64,000 bases of DNA from Acanthochromis polyacanthus (Eukaryota; Chordata; Actinopteri; Pomacentridae), in the NCBI RefSeq assembly GCF_021347895.1, contig NC_067116.1:38459677-38523676 (forward strand), read 5' to 3'. The notes under the pieces were generated by a model. That model did no database searches, was not told the origin of the DNA, and saw nothing but the letters and a program-made list of their open reading frames with translations. Of the stretch, positions 12,601-24,780 are shown piece after piece. Within the stretch, counting starts at the first letter, position 1; every line of letters begins with the position of its first letter. A program made the position numbers and the translations under genes.

Positions 12601-13113
12601 TTAGCATTGCTGAAGCATGCCTGGCAGTCAAAGCAAATTGCACTGTAGCCCAGAAGTAAACACGGAGCTACGCTGAAAGAATAAAATGTGCAAAATAAAA
12701 AAAAAACTGCAGTGTAATGATCGAGACAGGTTGCCACAATCTAATGAAACATTAAAAGCAGACAAAGTCAAACTCAGCTGAAACATCTGCAGTGAGAAAC
12801 CACAAACACCCCACTACAACACAGTTAGTTGAAGCCTGAATTGTTAATTGTGCACATATGTTCCTCTAGCAACATCTATATTTTGTTAGCTGCTCAGTGA
12901 TGTAATCCCAAACACTTATGTACCAACGCTGTATCATGGGATTTTGTTCTGGAACACAGGAAGAGTGGAAAAACACTGCACAGAACAGAAGGGATACCTG
13001 CTGGGATCCAGATATGAGTATATGCATGGTTGTGGATGTGTCGGGTTTATTTTCTTAGAGGCAGCTTTGACCATCACTCTTGCTGTTTGTTCAGGGATCT
13101 TACAATGCGTGCA

Positions 13114-13222
<109 letters not shown>

Positions 13223-13801
13223 CTGATGCACAGGTCTTGTGACACACGGCCTCAGACAGAGTGTGTCTGGAGGGAGAGAGAGCCTTCGATGGGTGGGACT
13301 GAAAACAAGTGACGCATGACTAAGAGGCCCAGGAAGTTCCAGCAGGCGGCTGTTATTGCTGATTGTGTGGATGTGCGTGTCTGCGTGTGTGTGTGTTTGT
13401 GTGTGTATGCAAGTGTGATTCGGGGGCCCACAGGGACAGTGTGGGGCAATCCTGGCTGGAGTGTCTGGAAAAATTCTGTGGAGTGACAAAAGCAGCAGTG
13501 TCCCTTGCAGCATATCTGTCTGCTGCCTTGGCTCCAACACTTTATTGCTTTTTTAGAGTTTAATAGAATGAAACCAAAAAAGTAGGTCAAGAAAATGACA
13601 AACAATGTGTTAAATAAGTAGCTGACTTGAATGCATGTGCGTATATAAATATATATATGCACATGCATAAAGCTACTCTATTACAGTGGCAGCATATTTT
13701 CAAAACTTGCAGAGTGCAGTGTTTTAACCCTTATTGCAGCAAGGAAACATCGAATATAGTGGTTTGCCTACAGAACCCAGCATTTTTGGTGTAGATACCC
13801 T

Positions 13802-14066
13802 GGGGCCGGGGCGGCATGGCTCAGTGGGTAGAGTGGCCGTCTTGCAACCGAAGGGTTGCCGGTTCGATCCTGGCCCCGTCGTGCTCGAGGTGTCCCTGAG
13901 CAAGACACCTAACCCCGAATTGCTCCTGATGGGGTCATGGTTAGCGCCTTGCATGGCAGCTTCCACCATCAGTGTGTGAATGGGTGAATGTGATGTATCA
14001 TGTAAAGGGCTTTGGGTACCTTGCAGGTATAGTAAAGCGCTATATAAATACAGACCATTTACCATT
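13802..14066 (+). mobile_element. tRNA-derived SINE
   Basis: The head resembles a tRNA gene with an internal polymerase III promoter: A-box TGGCTCAGTGGG at 13817-13828 and B-box GGTTCGATCC at 13861-13870. A non-tRNA body follows. The tail 'aagcgctatataaatacagaccatttacca' type sequence (ending at about 14065) is shared by many fish SINEs and probably by their partner LINE. No clear target duplication was found. Confidence 0.8.
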
Positions 14067-15960
14067 TTTAATTGACTAACCTAAAACTACATGAAATGGG
14101 AGGCCTCTCAGTCTGGCAAGTGTTGTTTTCTGCTGCTCACATGACCTCACTCTGACCCACAGTCACTCACTCCCCAGATTGCATTGCTACAATGAGCATT
14201 CGACTGCAATGGCTGTGACGCACTGGGTGCAGGGAGACAATGGCTTACCTCAGCCAGGCAGACATAGCAAACCTCGGTGCTATCAGACCCTCTCTAATCT
14301 CAGTCCATGGGACGGCAGTGTCTTTCCAGCTCCCACGTGTTCAGATCAGACACAACACCGACCTAAAAAGCACATTCGGACATAACTTGGTTAGATAGTG
14401 AGCTCTGTTGTACAGAAACATTCAGTCTTGTCATACTCAATCATAACATTATTTTGCATTTCAGTTTGCAAATTTTGCAAACTAGTTATAGTTTCTCTGA
14501 CATTTTGCAGCTGGTTTAAAGAATACATAACAAAATAGATTTTTCTGCATGCATACATGCACACGTACACAACTAAAACCATCCAGTATTTTTCATGCAA
14601 AAACAATAAACCCATAAAATATCAGTGAAGCTGGTGGCATCCAGAGATACTATCCTGAAGACCATGAAACCAAATGTTTTTACATAAAAATCAGGCCAGA
14701 ATGCCTGAGAGCCATGATTGGCTGACAAGCGGTCGGATGGGAACTCCTACTTACTCTCAACATGTCCTGCCAAGCACACAATATACTCCAGACATGAGTG
14801 GCATGTTTATAGCCAGCAGTCTGCAGCTAGAGTACTCACATTAAGGATACCTGTGAAAAAATATATAGCTGAAATTTTATTTGACAACTTGACAGGCCTG
14901 AAAACCAAATAAGATTTGTAATTTTGTCCTCTAGATACTGTAGCAAAGTGATTTCTGAAACCTTCGCTGCTGTCTCAGGGCCACCAGATAGGCGCCAGCG
15001 AGAATTTGGTAGTGTTCATGTAAAACAAGACACAATCTGAAAGGCAACTTCTTTACAGTTTTGTGTCTCAGGGTTGACACTCAATAAAATGCTTCCTGGA
15101 AAAACTGTCAGATGACCAAGGACAAAATACAAATCCACCATTAAAGAGATATGTTGTTCAAAAACAGATGCTGCACAACTTATGAACAATTCAAGTACGC
15201 CTGTTGGGCTCATAAGGTGGTTGACAGGAATCCAATGGAAAAGTAACATGTGTCAAAATAAATCAAAGTGTGATGCCAGATCGCAAAAACACATCTTTGG
15301 ATGTCATGTGAGGAGGGGGAGCGAGGGGGTTGCTGTAAACCTGCAGGGAAAACACGAGTTCAGTGGAGACACAGTGTGGTGGTGCATGATACAGGTTTGT
15401 TGGGGGGGTTACATTAACCAGTCTTCTGTTACAGCTTTTGCTTTGGGATGTCATTATGGATTAGTGAAATACACAGCCGGATTCTGTAGCATATGACAAT
15501 TTGACTGATTCCTATGAACAAAAAGAAAGGATACTTACTAGGGGTGTATTGTATCTTCAGTCACTGGCAACAATGTGAAATACAGTAACTCAACACTTGA
15601 TACACAAAAGCACCACCATGTGGCAATATTTTGTAATACAGGTTTGTGGATATAGAATTTAGATATATGAATTATTTAGTTCTTTACTTTATTTTTGTGC
15701 TTGTGTGTGTTTTGTTGTTTGGATTCATATGTTTATATTGTATAGAATGCATTTATTGCTAAAAAAAATCTTTAGTAAAATTTCACATTCACTGAAATTT
15801 TGTTAAGATACATAAATGTGTAAATAATTTAATGAGGTCTATTTTGATATAATTTGTATTCATGAAGCGCATTTGGATATTGAACGTCTGTGATGTAATA
15901 CATGTAAATCACATGGTCGTCGTATGTTCCAGTGGATTAACATTGTCCCTCTCGGTGCTC
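14067..15960. other. Intergenic DNA upstream of rnf126
   Basis: No supported gene. At about 15540 the sequence TAGGGGTGTATTGTATC resembles hAT-type MITE ends, but no partner end or target duplication was found. The last 100 bases become pyrimidine- and CG-richer toward the rnf126 start. Confidence 0.5.
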
Positions 15961-16003
15961 CGTAGTCCTTCCTCCTCCTCTCCGCCTGCCTGTTTAGTGA
16001 CTA

Positions 16004-16013
16004 AAGATGGCGG
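16004..16013 (+). promoter_or_regulatory. rnf126: YY1-like site over the rnf126 start codon
   Basis: AAGATGGCGG spans the initiator ATG and is followed by AAG, giving an overlapping GGAAG ETS-type core. Housekeeping genes often carry YY1 sites at this place, just downstream of a TATA-less start site. A pyrimidine-rich stretch precedes it. Function is inferred. Confidence 0.5.
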
Positions 16014-16081
16014 AAGCTCCTCCATGGCCCAGCCGGTTCTTCTGTCACAGGTGCTCCGCAGAGATTAGTCCTCGGCTTCCC
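16007..16081 (+). CDS. rnf126: rnf126 exon 1: start and first zinc-finger pair
   Basis: 75 nt, ends in phase 0 at donor GTAAGT. It encodes MAEAPP and the FFCHRC half of the zinc finger. Confidence 0.94.
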
Positions 16082-19000
16082 GTAAGTACCACAGACTGAA
16101 ATTCTGGATATGGACAGGTGGACAACTAAACAAGACAGCAGCGTTGGTGCTTCTTCAGCAGATATCGTTGCAGCAGCGGCACAACTGTTAGTATGCTAAC
16201 AGTTTCGGCTAGCTCCCGTTGGTCTTGCTAACGCCTCTCAGTTAGCTCGTTATCTAAACAGAGGATCTGTCAACATAGTAACTCTAACTGCGTAGTCAGT
16301 ATACACGAGACACTGTTGCTTTGCGTACATATTGTGCAGTGACGTAAGGCGTAGTTGTTTGGTAATTATTTTGGGTTTTTTTCGTAACGTGTTAGCCCCA
16401 TCATTAGCTGTATTGACTAACCGTTAGTATGCTGTAATCGCGTGTAGAAATCCATTTATTTCTCTCATTACTGAACGTTATTGTCACTAGTCTGTCTTGA
16501 GGCTGAGTAGACCAGATTGATAATCAATTATGTCAATGAACCCGCGACAACAATGCCACTGCGTCCTTATTCTTGCTTTGCCATTCAGTGAAACGCTTAA
16601 GTGGCATGTCTGTCACAAGCTAGAATGATCCGTCACAGGGCAGTAAATGTGCTCTTTACAATGTAAAACATTCGCCGTCTGTAGGTTGTTTCTGTAGATT
16701 GCTGGCAAAGACCTGTAGTCACATTAGCATGTCATGTAGCTGCTGCTTTTTTTTTGTATAGAATAGCCTTTTAGTATTCATTTGGAATTACATCTTTAAA
16801 AATATATAACAAAATAACATGTTGAAATCAGGATTTGGGTATAAAAACACAGCAAAACAAAATAACAGCAAATGCAACACCAAACAAACACAACGAATAG
16901 GAGTATGTATTGTATGTGGAAAGCAAAACAGACTTTGGAATATCTTGTTTTTCTTCAACATGCATTGTGACGTGAAAAAATATAGGAATATAGATCACTT
17001 GAATAACTCCACCTATAAAGGATTTATTATTTTAGAGTAACTGAGGAGATTCTGTAGGAGAGTGCATCTGCATTTGATTTATCTATGTGTTTGTTTTTGG
17101 ACTCTTTCTTATATTGTGTGATACTGGCAAAGGTATCCAAGATGTTTTTTGCTTTTGGGTTTGCAGTCATCATACAGAGCTTTGCAGTTTTGAGTTTAAA
17201 TAACCAAACAAATTAGTTGTGTTTCCTCGTGTAGTGACATTTTTCAAGATGCTGTAGACAGAGTTCCTGTTTTCGGTCAACACCGTCCTTTGTTTTGCCA
17301 AAACATTACCAAACAAGAAAAGCACTCAGAGAGTGCAGTATTCTGCCAAAGCTGCTTAGTCATTGTATATTTTTTGTGGGGTGAAATCTTGAAAAAAAAA
17401 ATGAAGCAGAAATCACAGCATCATAGAATGTGTCCATTTTATAAAGATATACCCACAAACAAAATTACGTTGCACTGAGCACATGTGTGTGTGATGCATG
17501 TGCAGGCTATGGACGGATACCAAATTGTGTGACTTATTGTCTTACTGACAGTGACGCTGTGACGCTATCTCACAATGATACAAAAATCATAAAACAAATC
17601 CGTGGATCCAGACTACAAGCCGCATCACTGCCAAAATCTACTCACTTGGTCCTTGTGTCATTTCTGACCTGCCCTAAAAAATTTCCCACAAATCCATCAG
17701 TCTGTTTTTGAGTAATGTTGCGCACAGACAAACAGATGGAAGGACAAAGGTACACCGCGTTCCTTGGTGGACTAATGATTGATGTTGTGCTTCTTTTTGC
17801 TGGTAAACCTTTCTTTTTACTGTGCACATGTGGGACCTGGATGTCAACAAACTCAGTGTTTTGTAAATAAAATTTAAAAAAAAACAATCAGTAACCAAGA
17901 ACCCTGAAATCTGAGTACATTATGCTGTATCAGAAAAACTTTTCTTGCAGATTGCTCAAAGAAAATGAGAAGTGAGTGTGAGTTCTTTTTATAACGAGCA
18001 ACAGAAAAGCTATAATGTGGCTTATTTCACTTTGCACTTCCTGCGATGACACTACTGCATATGCATACATGGCAAGGCCGATGCTGAAACAATATATTGT
18101 GCAGCTGTAGTCGAAGGTGTTATATTCATGTAAGGCTACAAAGTTTAAGTCTGTTTTTGTGCTGTGCTCGAATGCTGTTCTGCTAAAAGATGTTTAGCAT
18201 GAATAAAGAAATTTTTTTATTTAAATGTACTACCATGCATTCATACTTGAACTTTGGCCCATTAGATGGCGCCCTGAACACACAGGCCATGCATTCACAC
18301 CATTTGACCAACCAGATGAAACTTTAATTTCACAGATTTTCCTTTTATCATGCAGGTCTATTACAAATGCATGCATTAGAATCTGAATGCAATCAATCAG
18401 CCAGACTGCATATTCATGTTCACACTTTGAAGAAAACACTGTTGTTTCTGAACCTTTCAGCCCACCTAAGGATTCACCGATTGGATTACATACATATGAA
18501 CTGCACATCTGATAATGATGCAGCAGCTGCTTGAACAAGACAAGATAATGATTGATTCCAAACAGGAAATATTTGCAGTTTCACAGGAGGAAAAGGGACA
18601 GTGCAGAAATGTAGGATTTTTTTTAAATAACACCTATAAAAATCAACAAAAATATACTACTGATATTGTAAGGATTTTTTCTATATGCGGATAATGGATT
18701 CTTCTAAATGTGGGAAATGGCAACAATGCACAGGATTATTCAACATGTAGAAAATACTGATTTTGCACAGATTCTTATTGCATTTAGAAAATAATGATAT
18801 TATACAATCTTCTTAATGTACCAAATGTCCATAATGCACAGGTTTGAATGCATTCATGTTGCATTCTCAACATTATCAGTAGATAGTGTTGAGGACAGGA
18901 AATGGTGCTTCTTCTGCTGACCTTCTTATCCAAGAGATTGACAAAGCACAAATCTGTAGTACCTTAATAAGAGACAATTTGGCGTTGCTTCTTTGCTCAT

Positions 19001-22000
19001 GACCTTAGATCATCTTTTTCCTCTTTAGCTAGACAACCTTGTGTCAGTTCTCTGGACTGAAACAGTTTGTTTATTCAGCTGAGGCTATATTGCAAGTTTA
19101 ATCAGCTAGTTACAGTTTACATTTGCCACACAGTGACACTCTAATGAGCGCTTTCTTTCTCTAATTTCACAGTGAAGATTGAATCTTATGTTTTGGTTCC
19201 TACTAATGTCTGTTTGGTTGCAGGAGTATACATGTCCAAGATGTGAGTCAGGGTTCATCGAGGAGCTGCTGGAAGAGAGGAGGTGTGTATAAAATGCATC
19301 ATGTTTCCAGTTTACTTAATCAAAAGTAGTATTTTTCCCCAACATGCAACTATTATTTTGCATTTGTCACAGAATCAGTATCAAGAGATTTACATTATGC
19401 ATTGACACATTTTCTGAAATAGTCTTCATGAAGTAAATTCTGCATTTTTGTTTGGGTTTTTTCCCCTTCATATGTTTGCCATTATTCATTGTAATGTTTC
19501 AATCACAGTAGCTAGCTTTTAGGATGGATAGAATCTGTTAAACCCAGCTGTACTCCTGCAGCTATAAAGAATAGCAATGCAGACTGACTTTGTGCCACTG
19601 TAGTAAAAATCTGTACGTGTCAGCTTTTAAACATACACATTTGATTTGAGTCTCAAATGCATTGCGGATGCATTGTTGCTCATACTAATAGATGCTACTT
19701 TAAAGTCATGTGTTGCAGAATGTTTTTCATTTGGAGTGACCTTCATAAAAACACTCAAGTTAACACTGGGTGCCATTCAACAGTACTTTCATTGACTTCA
19801 GTCTTTTTTAAGTCAGCTTGATATTGTATTTCTGACTTATTATGATATGATCATGATAATACAAAACTAAGGACACAGTTGCCTTTATTCCACATGTGAA
19901 ATCAGAAAGTGGAGGAGTTCTGGCGAAGCAATAATAGAAAACCATGCTGTCATAAATTTTGAAAGCTATGACATGGTGATGAAGAACTTGATGTAACTTT
20001 GTCCACTCTTTGTCTCCTGTTTAGTACTGACAATGGCTCCATGTCTACCATCTCCAGTGGACCTCAGAACCAACAACCGTTTGAGGTTTGTAGCTCATTC
20101 TTTGCTTAGACTTTATCACTTAACCTTTCTCTGCCCCTGCACCACTCTGACTCTGTTACACATACTGTTGCATAATAGAGTCAGCCTTTCTTAAAACTGC
20201 TTCCACTGACGTTTGTGCTGATGTAGTGGAAGACACGGTTTAAGTTGTCATAGGTTTCCACTTCTGCTTTTGCAGATCCACTTTACGGTGGTATTCTATT
20301 GACTCACTGGGCTGTTTTTGCTTTGCCCAGTCAAATGAGTCATTTTTAACCTGATTTGTAGTTTGTGTAACGCTTGTGGGAACATTTTGATTGAAACACA
20401 CCGGGGTTGTAATGATACTGTTTCCTCAGTAACCGAGGAAAGTTTGTATGTCAGCAGGTGTTTCACCCCTCAGCCTAGAGGCTTCTTTAGTGATGAGAAC
20501 TCAGAAAGCCTCTTGGATGAGATGTGAAACGTCTCTAGAACCTAGGAGAGACGTGCGGTTGTTTTTTTTTTTACTGAAGCTCCTAAGATTACCATGACCT
20601 GGATGATTGAGAATATACACACAGAAATATGTCAGCGGGCAATCTGTTTTGTTTTTTTTCCATTGGAATGAAATTTGACCTGACAGTCAACACGGCTCTG
20701 GAATGTTCCAAGAGTGTTGTTTTTACTGTAAATAATTTGGGTTATATGGAGAAATCTTAATTGCTTTCTACTTTGCTGATTGTTTTTCAGTCGGTTTTCT
20801 TCGTTGTGTTTGTCTTCCAGAATGCAGACCAGCACTTGTTTACATTCCCTTCTGGCTATGGTCAGTTTGCCCTGGGTGTCTTTGATGACAGCTTCGACTT
20901 CGGGGCTGGACTGGGAACAGAGGACAACCGGGAGGCAGAGAATCGTCGGGAAAGGGAAACGGCAGCACGGCGATATGGTGCCAGGCAACCGAGAAGTCGT
21001 CATGGTTCAAGGCGGCAAGCAGGGCGGCATGAGGGAGTTCCAACTTTAGAGGGGTGAGAAGTGCAGTTACTGACTTGCTGACTTGTCTTCCATTCTTTTA
21101 ATCATTCATCAAGTTTTCCCCTGAGATTTAATTATTAACGTAACAGCCCAAATGCTGCTCTCCCACAACTGTTTCATACCTTTTCCTGTTCTTTTTTGTA
21201 GAATAATTCAGCAGCTAGTGAATGGAATAATTGCACCTACAGCAATGCCAAATATTGGTGTTGGACCCTGGTGAGTATGTGGAGTGGAGCATTAAAAAAT
21301 GAAACGTGAAATCCAAACAAAATGTGCTTAATTTGAACTAATGTTTCTTCTTTTTTTTAAAGGGGTGTTCTTCACTCAAATCCTATGGACTATGCTTGGG
21401 GCGCTAATGGATTAGATACTATTATAACACAGGTAAGACCATTTACAGTGTCAAAAAGGAACAATTTGAATTGTTATTATTGAACTAAAGAATGTAGATG
21501 TTGTGTAAGGAAGTCTGCACTACACACACACTAATGTGCATTCAGCATGTATTTTATTTAACTTCCTATCTAACAATTTTCTCCTCTAATGTGTAGTTAT
21601 TAAACCAGTTTGAGAACACGGGACCGCCGCCTGCTGATAGGGATAAAATAAAAAGTCTTCCTACAGTACAAATTACAGATGAACATGTTGGTAAGTTAAA
21701 TGATGATGATCACCACTGGTGTCATAAAATATTTTCTGGTCGGTTCCCTTCTGTTCTATCAGATAAACTGTATTGTTTTCAAAATTGAGCAGCAGTATAA
21801 TTTTCTTGAAAATCGATAGTTACAAGGTCATATTTATTTGCAGTTTAACTGATGCAAGTATCATTTTCCTGACAAGCTGGCTTTGTGAGACTTCAGCTGT
21901 ATGAGTTTATCAGTTTTGAACTCAAAAATGTTTAATTTGAGATGTCTTCCTTGATGCCTCTGGACTTGTTAATAGCTACTCTGGGTTTAACAGCAAGGAC

Positions 22001-23628
22001 TATGATATTGCCGAAATATTGCTGGTGACTGATTTGAACTGTACTTGATTTCTCTTATTTGTAGATTAATCATCAACCACAGGAGATGCCTATAGTCTTA
22101 CTGAAATCCCCATGTAACAATTCATTTAAAAAAAACTCTTATTTTTAAATAGTCAGGCATGTTTTGCATCATAAATTTCCACTTTATGGCATTTTAAAAA
22201 CTCAACACACTTCTTATCACATCAGTTTTTTGGGAACTGGTTTGCCACTGTCATCTACACAACTAATGGAAAGTGACACCAGTAGCATAGCATCGAAGCA
22301 TCTTTCTGAAAATAGCACTTTTGGTTTTCGCATCTGATTTTTAATTTTGGAGATTTCAAAGTCTGTTAACCTTCTGAACCCCAAGAAGTTTCTATGTGTT
22401 TGTGATGCTGTCACATTTTTGTACACATGTTTTTACTGAGTTATAACGTGTAATTATATCGACAGCATAATATATAATGTCCTGCACCTTGAAGCAGAAC
22501 AGCAATAGACAGGAGTAGAGAGAGAGAGAGAGTTCAAAAATGTCTTTAGTGCCGTATGACACACGTACAAAGCCATAAATCATAAAAAATGACACAACCA
22601 AAGGTTGATTTTCTTTGTTTTCTTTGTTTTACAAAAATATCCCAAACCTGAAGTGCATATCCAAAACATATTTCCAAATACTGTTAACAATACTGGAGAA
22701 AAAAAGTGATTATTCATAGACATACATAGTATGCCCTGTAGATATTTTACTACTTAAATCTGTTCCTGTATATGTTTCCTTTCTGCTTCATGTGAACACA
22801 ACACGCAGTTCAGCTCAGGCCAAATGTATAATCCCTGTTTTTGTCATGAGACTGTTGTTCGCAGCAGAGTGACCCATGGCTTTTGCTGAGGAGTGCAAAA
22901 TTTTCAGTTTTTCACAGAATCCAGTTAGGACAAGTGGTTTATTTATTGGCATATTTTTAAATGAAACATTCAGAATACAGTTTTGAGTTAGATTTTCTGA
23001 TAGAACTGCACATCACACATGATAAGCTCAAGCAGTTTTTGCATACTTTTGAAACACACTTGGGTTTTTGGGTTCAGACTGTTGAACTGTTAAACTGTGA
23101 TTTTTTTTTTTAAATGTTTTTTTCCAGAGGTTATTAGTCGATTCTAATGCAGTGTCCCTTTTGGTTTAAAAAATACAGCTAAAACCAAGTTACATATCAT
23201 GTTTAACATCACTTTTTTTCAGCTTCGGGACTGGAATGTCCAGTGTGTAAAGAAGATTACAGCGTGGGGGAAAATGTGAGGCAGCTTCCATGCAATCACA
23301 TGTTCCACAATGATTGCATAGTCCCATGGCTGGAGCAGGTACTCGACACCATCTACACAATTCTCCTTCCACTTTCACAACATATTCATTGGTTGCTGTG
23401 TAAAACCTTGGGGTAGTGCCACTAAAACTGCTTCATATTTTTCTCCAGCATGACACTTGTCCAGTGTGCAGGAAGAGCTTGAGTGGACAGAACACAGCAA
23501 CAAACCCTCCGGAACTATCAGGGATGAACTTTACCTCCTCTTCTTCCTCCTCTTCATCGTCTTCATCCTCCTCTACCCCCCAGTCCTCAAGTTCGACCAG
23601 CAATGAGAACTCCACTGATAACTCTTAG
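16007..23628 (+). CDS. rnf126: E3 ubiquitin-protein ligase RNF126 (complete, 9 exons)
   Basis: Join 16007-16081, 19224-19282, 20025-20085, 20821-21053, 21202-21270, 21363-21432, 21597-21690, 23223-23338, 23449-23628; 957 nt, 318 residues, stop TAG. An N-terminal zinc finger uses C13, C16, C29 and C32; in mammals this part binds BAG6. The middle has [34 protein letters not shown] and [13 protein letters not shown], all typical of RNF126/RNF115. The RING-H2 at about 226-266 has the pattern CPVC...CNHMFHNDC...CPVC. A serine-rich tail follows. Known role: cytosolic ligase that ubiquitinates mislocalised hydrophobic proteins held by BAG6. Human RNF126 is 311 residues. The poly-serine tail and ending favour RNF126 over RNF115. 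Confidence 0.96.
16082..19223 (+). other. rnf126: rnf126 intron 1
   Basis: 3.1-kb intron splitting the zinc finger. Its first 250 bases are relatively CG-rich, as expected near a start site. A repeat fragment lies at 17575-17785. The rest is AT-rich with no gene seen. Confidence 0.85.
17575..17785 (+). repeat. Dispersed repeat fragment in rnf126 intron 1
   Basis: Blocks 'ggatccagactacaagccgc', 'cacaaatccatcagtctg', 'ttttgagtaatgttgcgcac' and 'ttccttggtgga' follow the order of a remembered teleost repeat that ends near 'cctccttggcggaggt'. The copy is diverged and no target duplication is evident. Confidence 0.45.
19224..19282 (+). CDS. rnf126: rnf126 exon 2: second zinc-finger pair
   Basis: 59 nt, encodes [17 protein letters not shown] and ends in phase 2. 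The CPRC pair completes the zinc finger begun in exon 1. Confidence 0.93.
19283..20024 (+). other. rnf126: rnf126 intron 2
   Basis: 742-bp AT-rich intron from donor GTGTGT to acceptor CTGTTTAG. Nothing else recognised. Confidence 0.85.
20025..20085 (+). CDS. rnf126: rnf126 exon 3: linker
   Basis: 61 nt, ends in phase 0 (GAG before GTTTGT). It encodes a serine- and glutamine-rich linker of low conservation after the zinc finger. Confidence 0.88.
20400..20625. repeat. Dispersed repeat with internal hairpin, intron 3
   Basis: Contains AGCCTCTTGGATGAGATGTGAAACGTCT, in which AGCCTCTTGG pairs with GAGGCTTCTTT about 35 bases upstream. It ends near 'catgacctggatgattgag'. A second copy of the core lies at 46008-46205. 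Known as a recurrent fish repeat; the parent element is not certain. Confidence 0.5.
20821..21053 (+). CDS. rnf126: rnf126 exon 4: conserved central region
   Basis: 233 nt, the largest exon. It encodes [29 protein letters not shown], an arginine-rich stretch and [10 protein letters not shown]. Ends in phase 2. Confidence 0.95.
21202..21270 (+). CDS. rnf126: rnf126 exon 5
   Basis: 69 nt. Encodes [22 protein letters not shown], close to the matching mammalian segment. It ends within the TGG codon that precedes GVLHSNP. Confidence 0.94.
21363..21432 (+). CDS. rnf126: rnf126 exon 6
   Basis: 70 nt. Encodes [20 protein letters not shown] and ends in phase 0 at donor GTAAGA. Confidence 0.95.
21597..21690 (+). 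CDS. rnf126: rnf126 exon 7
   Basis: 94 nt. Encodes [20 protein letters not shown] and the linker to the RING. Ends in phase 1 at GTAAGT. Confidence 0.95.
21691..23222 (+). other. rnf126: rnf126 intron 7
   Basis: 1.5-kb AT-rich intron ahead of the RING exon. A short (GA)n run lies near 22517-22532. No gene or clear transposon seen. Confidence 0.85.
23223..23338 (+). CDS. rnf126: rnf126 exon 8: first part of RING-H2
   Basis: 116 nt. Encodes [20 protein letters not shown] and [16 protein letters not shown], carrying the first zinc ligands and the histidine pair of the RING. Ends in phase 0. Confidence 0.96.
23449..23628 (+). CDS. rnf126: rnf126 exon 9: RING end and poly-serine tail
   Basis: 180 nt with stop TAG. 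Encodes [20 protein letters not shown], then a run of 13 serines written with mixed serine codons, and the ending ENSTDNS. The serine run is also a feature of mammalian RNF126. Confidence 0.95.
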   Translation, partial: HDTCPVCRKSLSGQNTATNPPELSGMNFTSSSSSSSSSSSSSTPQSSSSTSNENSTDNS

Positions 23629-24560
23629 TAAGGACGACTGTCCTTCTCACCCTACGAGCTGATTATAGCTCCTAGGCTGCTGTACCTCAGAGCAGTGACC
23701 TCCATTCTCTCCCTGCAGAAGGGCAGAGAGCTGAGTGCATCTCGCCAGGAGCACTCACGCCTGATTCAGGGGTAAGTGATACATGAGGTTCATGTATTTG
23801 CTCCCACCTTCATCAGGAATCTGAACAAAGGACGGAGGCCTGGGGTGTAGCTTCTGTCAGGGAGGATGTGGAGAAGCATTGAAAGTTCAAGAGGCTCGAT
23901 CTGCTTGAATCACTTCATACAAGAAGAGAAAATAACGGAATCCAAAGGTAGAAGATCGTGAACAACAAGACAGTTGCTGTTCTTTTTATTAATCTCTAGA
24001 CTTGTATGGTTTAAGATGACACACTTCTGCCAATGAAGCAAAAAGAAATGTACAGTTATTCCTTTTTTTATAAGTAGTGTTCATATCTCACAGATAAGAT
24101 GACGCAAAGTGCACTGTTGTGTGCTGGTGAAGTGTGCACTGAAGTTTCTTCATATTGTGGAAGAATACTACCTTTGATCCCTTTAACTCTCCAGATGAAC
24201 TGACAATACTTCATTTAATTATTTTATTGTCGGCCTCCACTTGCGTTTTAAGATTACCTGACACCACACAGGTAAAACCGTTGGCACTTGAAATGATGCG
24301 CATAGTTGCAGTAACTTTTGTGTTTGAATAGTAATGTTGATAATGAAATTACATACATCAAGATTGAGTTACATTTTATCTGCAAGCCTAAAATGTGGAT
24401 CGACTTTACACACAATACACTCGGAAACATTTCAATGCAGTTGTGCTTTTTAACTTCAAGATATCGTAAATATTTTGCCAGTTGAAAGCCTTGATTTGCA
24501 GTATGAACATGTACAAAAGGAATGAACTGATATGAAAATAAAGATATTTGGGTGCTACCA
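23629..24560 (+). other. rnf126: rnf126 3' untranslated region (approximate)
   Basis: Non-coding from the stop codon to just past AATAAA at 24537-24542. No long open frame or repeat inside. Confidence 0.7.
24537..24542 (+). terminator. rnf126: Poly(A) signal of rnf126
   Basis: Canonical AATAAA about 0.9 kb after the stop codon, followed by a T/G-containing stretch. It is the best-placed canonical signal downstream of this gene. Confidence 0.65.
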
Positions 24561-24694
24561 CTCATTTCATGCAAGTCATTTTAAGCGTCTGTGTTTATAG
24601 TATTCTTTTAAAGGATAATTAAGGAGCAAAAATGGTCATAAAATCAAAAATTTTAGCGATGAGATTCTTGGGTAGCTGTAGAGCTGGTCTGAAT

Positions 24695-24780
24695 TAGAAT
24701 TAGATATATGTTGTAAAGTGCTTTGAGTGCCAGTAACGTGGAATAGCTCAATACACATGCAGACCATTTAAATGTATACT
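24695..24780 (+). repeat. Decayed SINE tail
   Basis: 'tgtaaagtgctttgagtgcc' and 'gcagaccattta' match, with changes, the tail of the SINE at 13802-14066. The tRNA-like head is missing. Confidence 0.5.

Noticed and set aside
13802..13875. A functional tRNA gene
   Set aside because: The A and B boxes are present, but the SINE body and tail follow directly and I could not form a full cloverleaf with an acceptor stem.
20500..20560. Hammerhead ribozyme
   Set aside because: The CUGANGA core is not present in proper form and the expected three helices around it could not be drawn.
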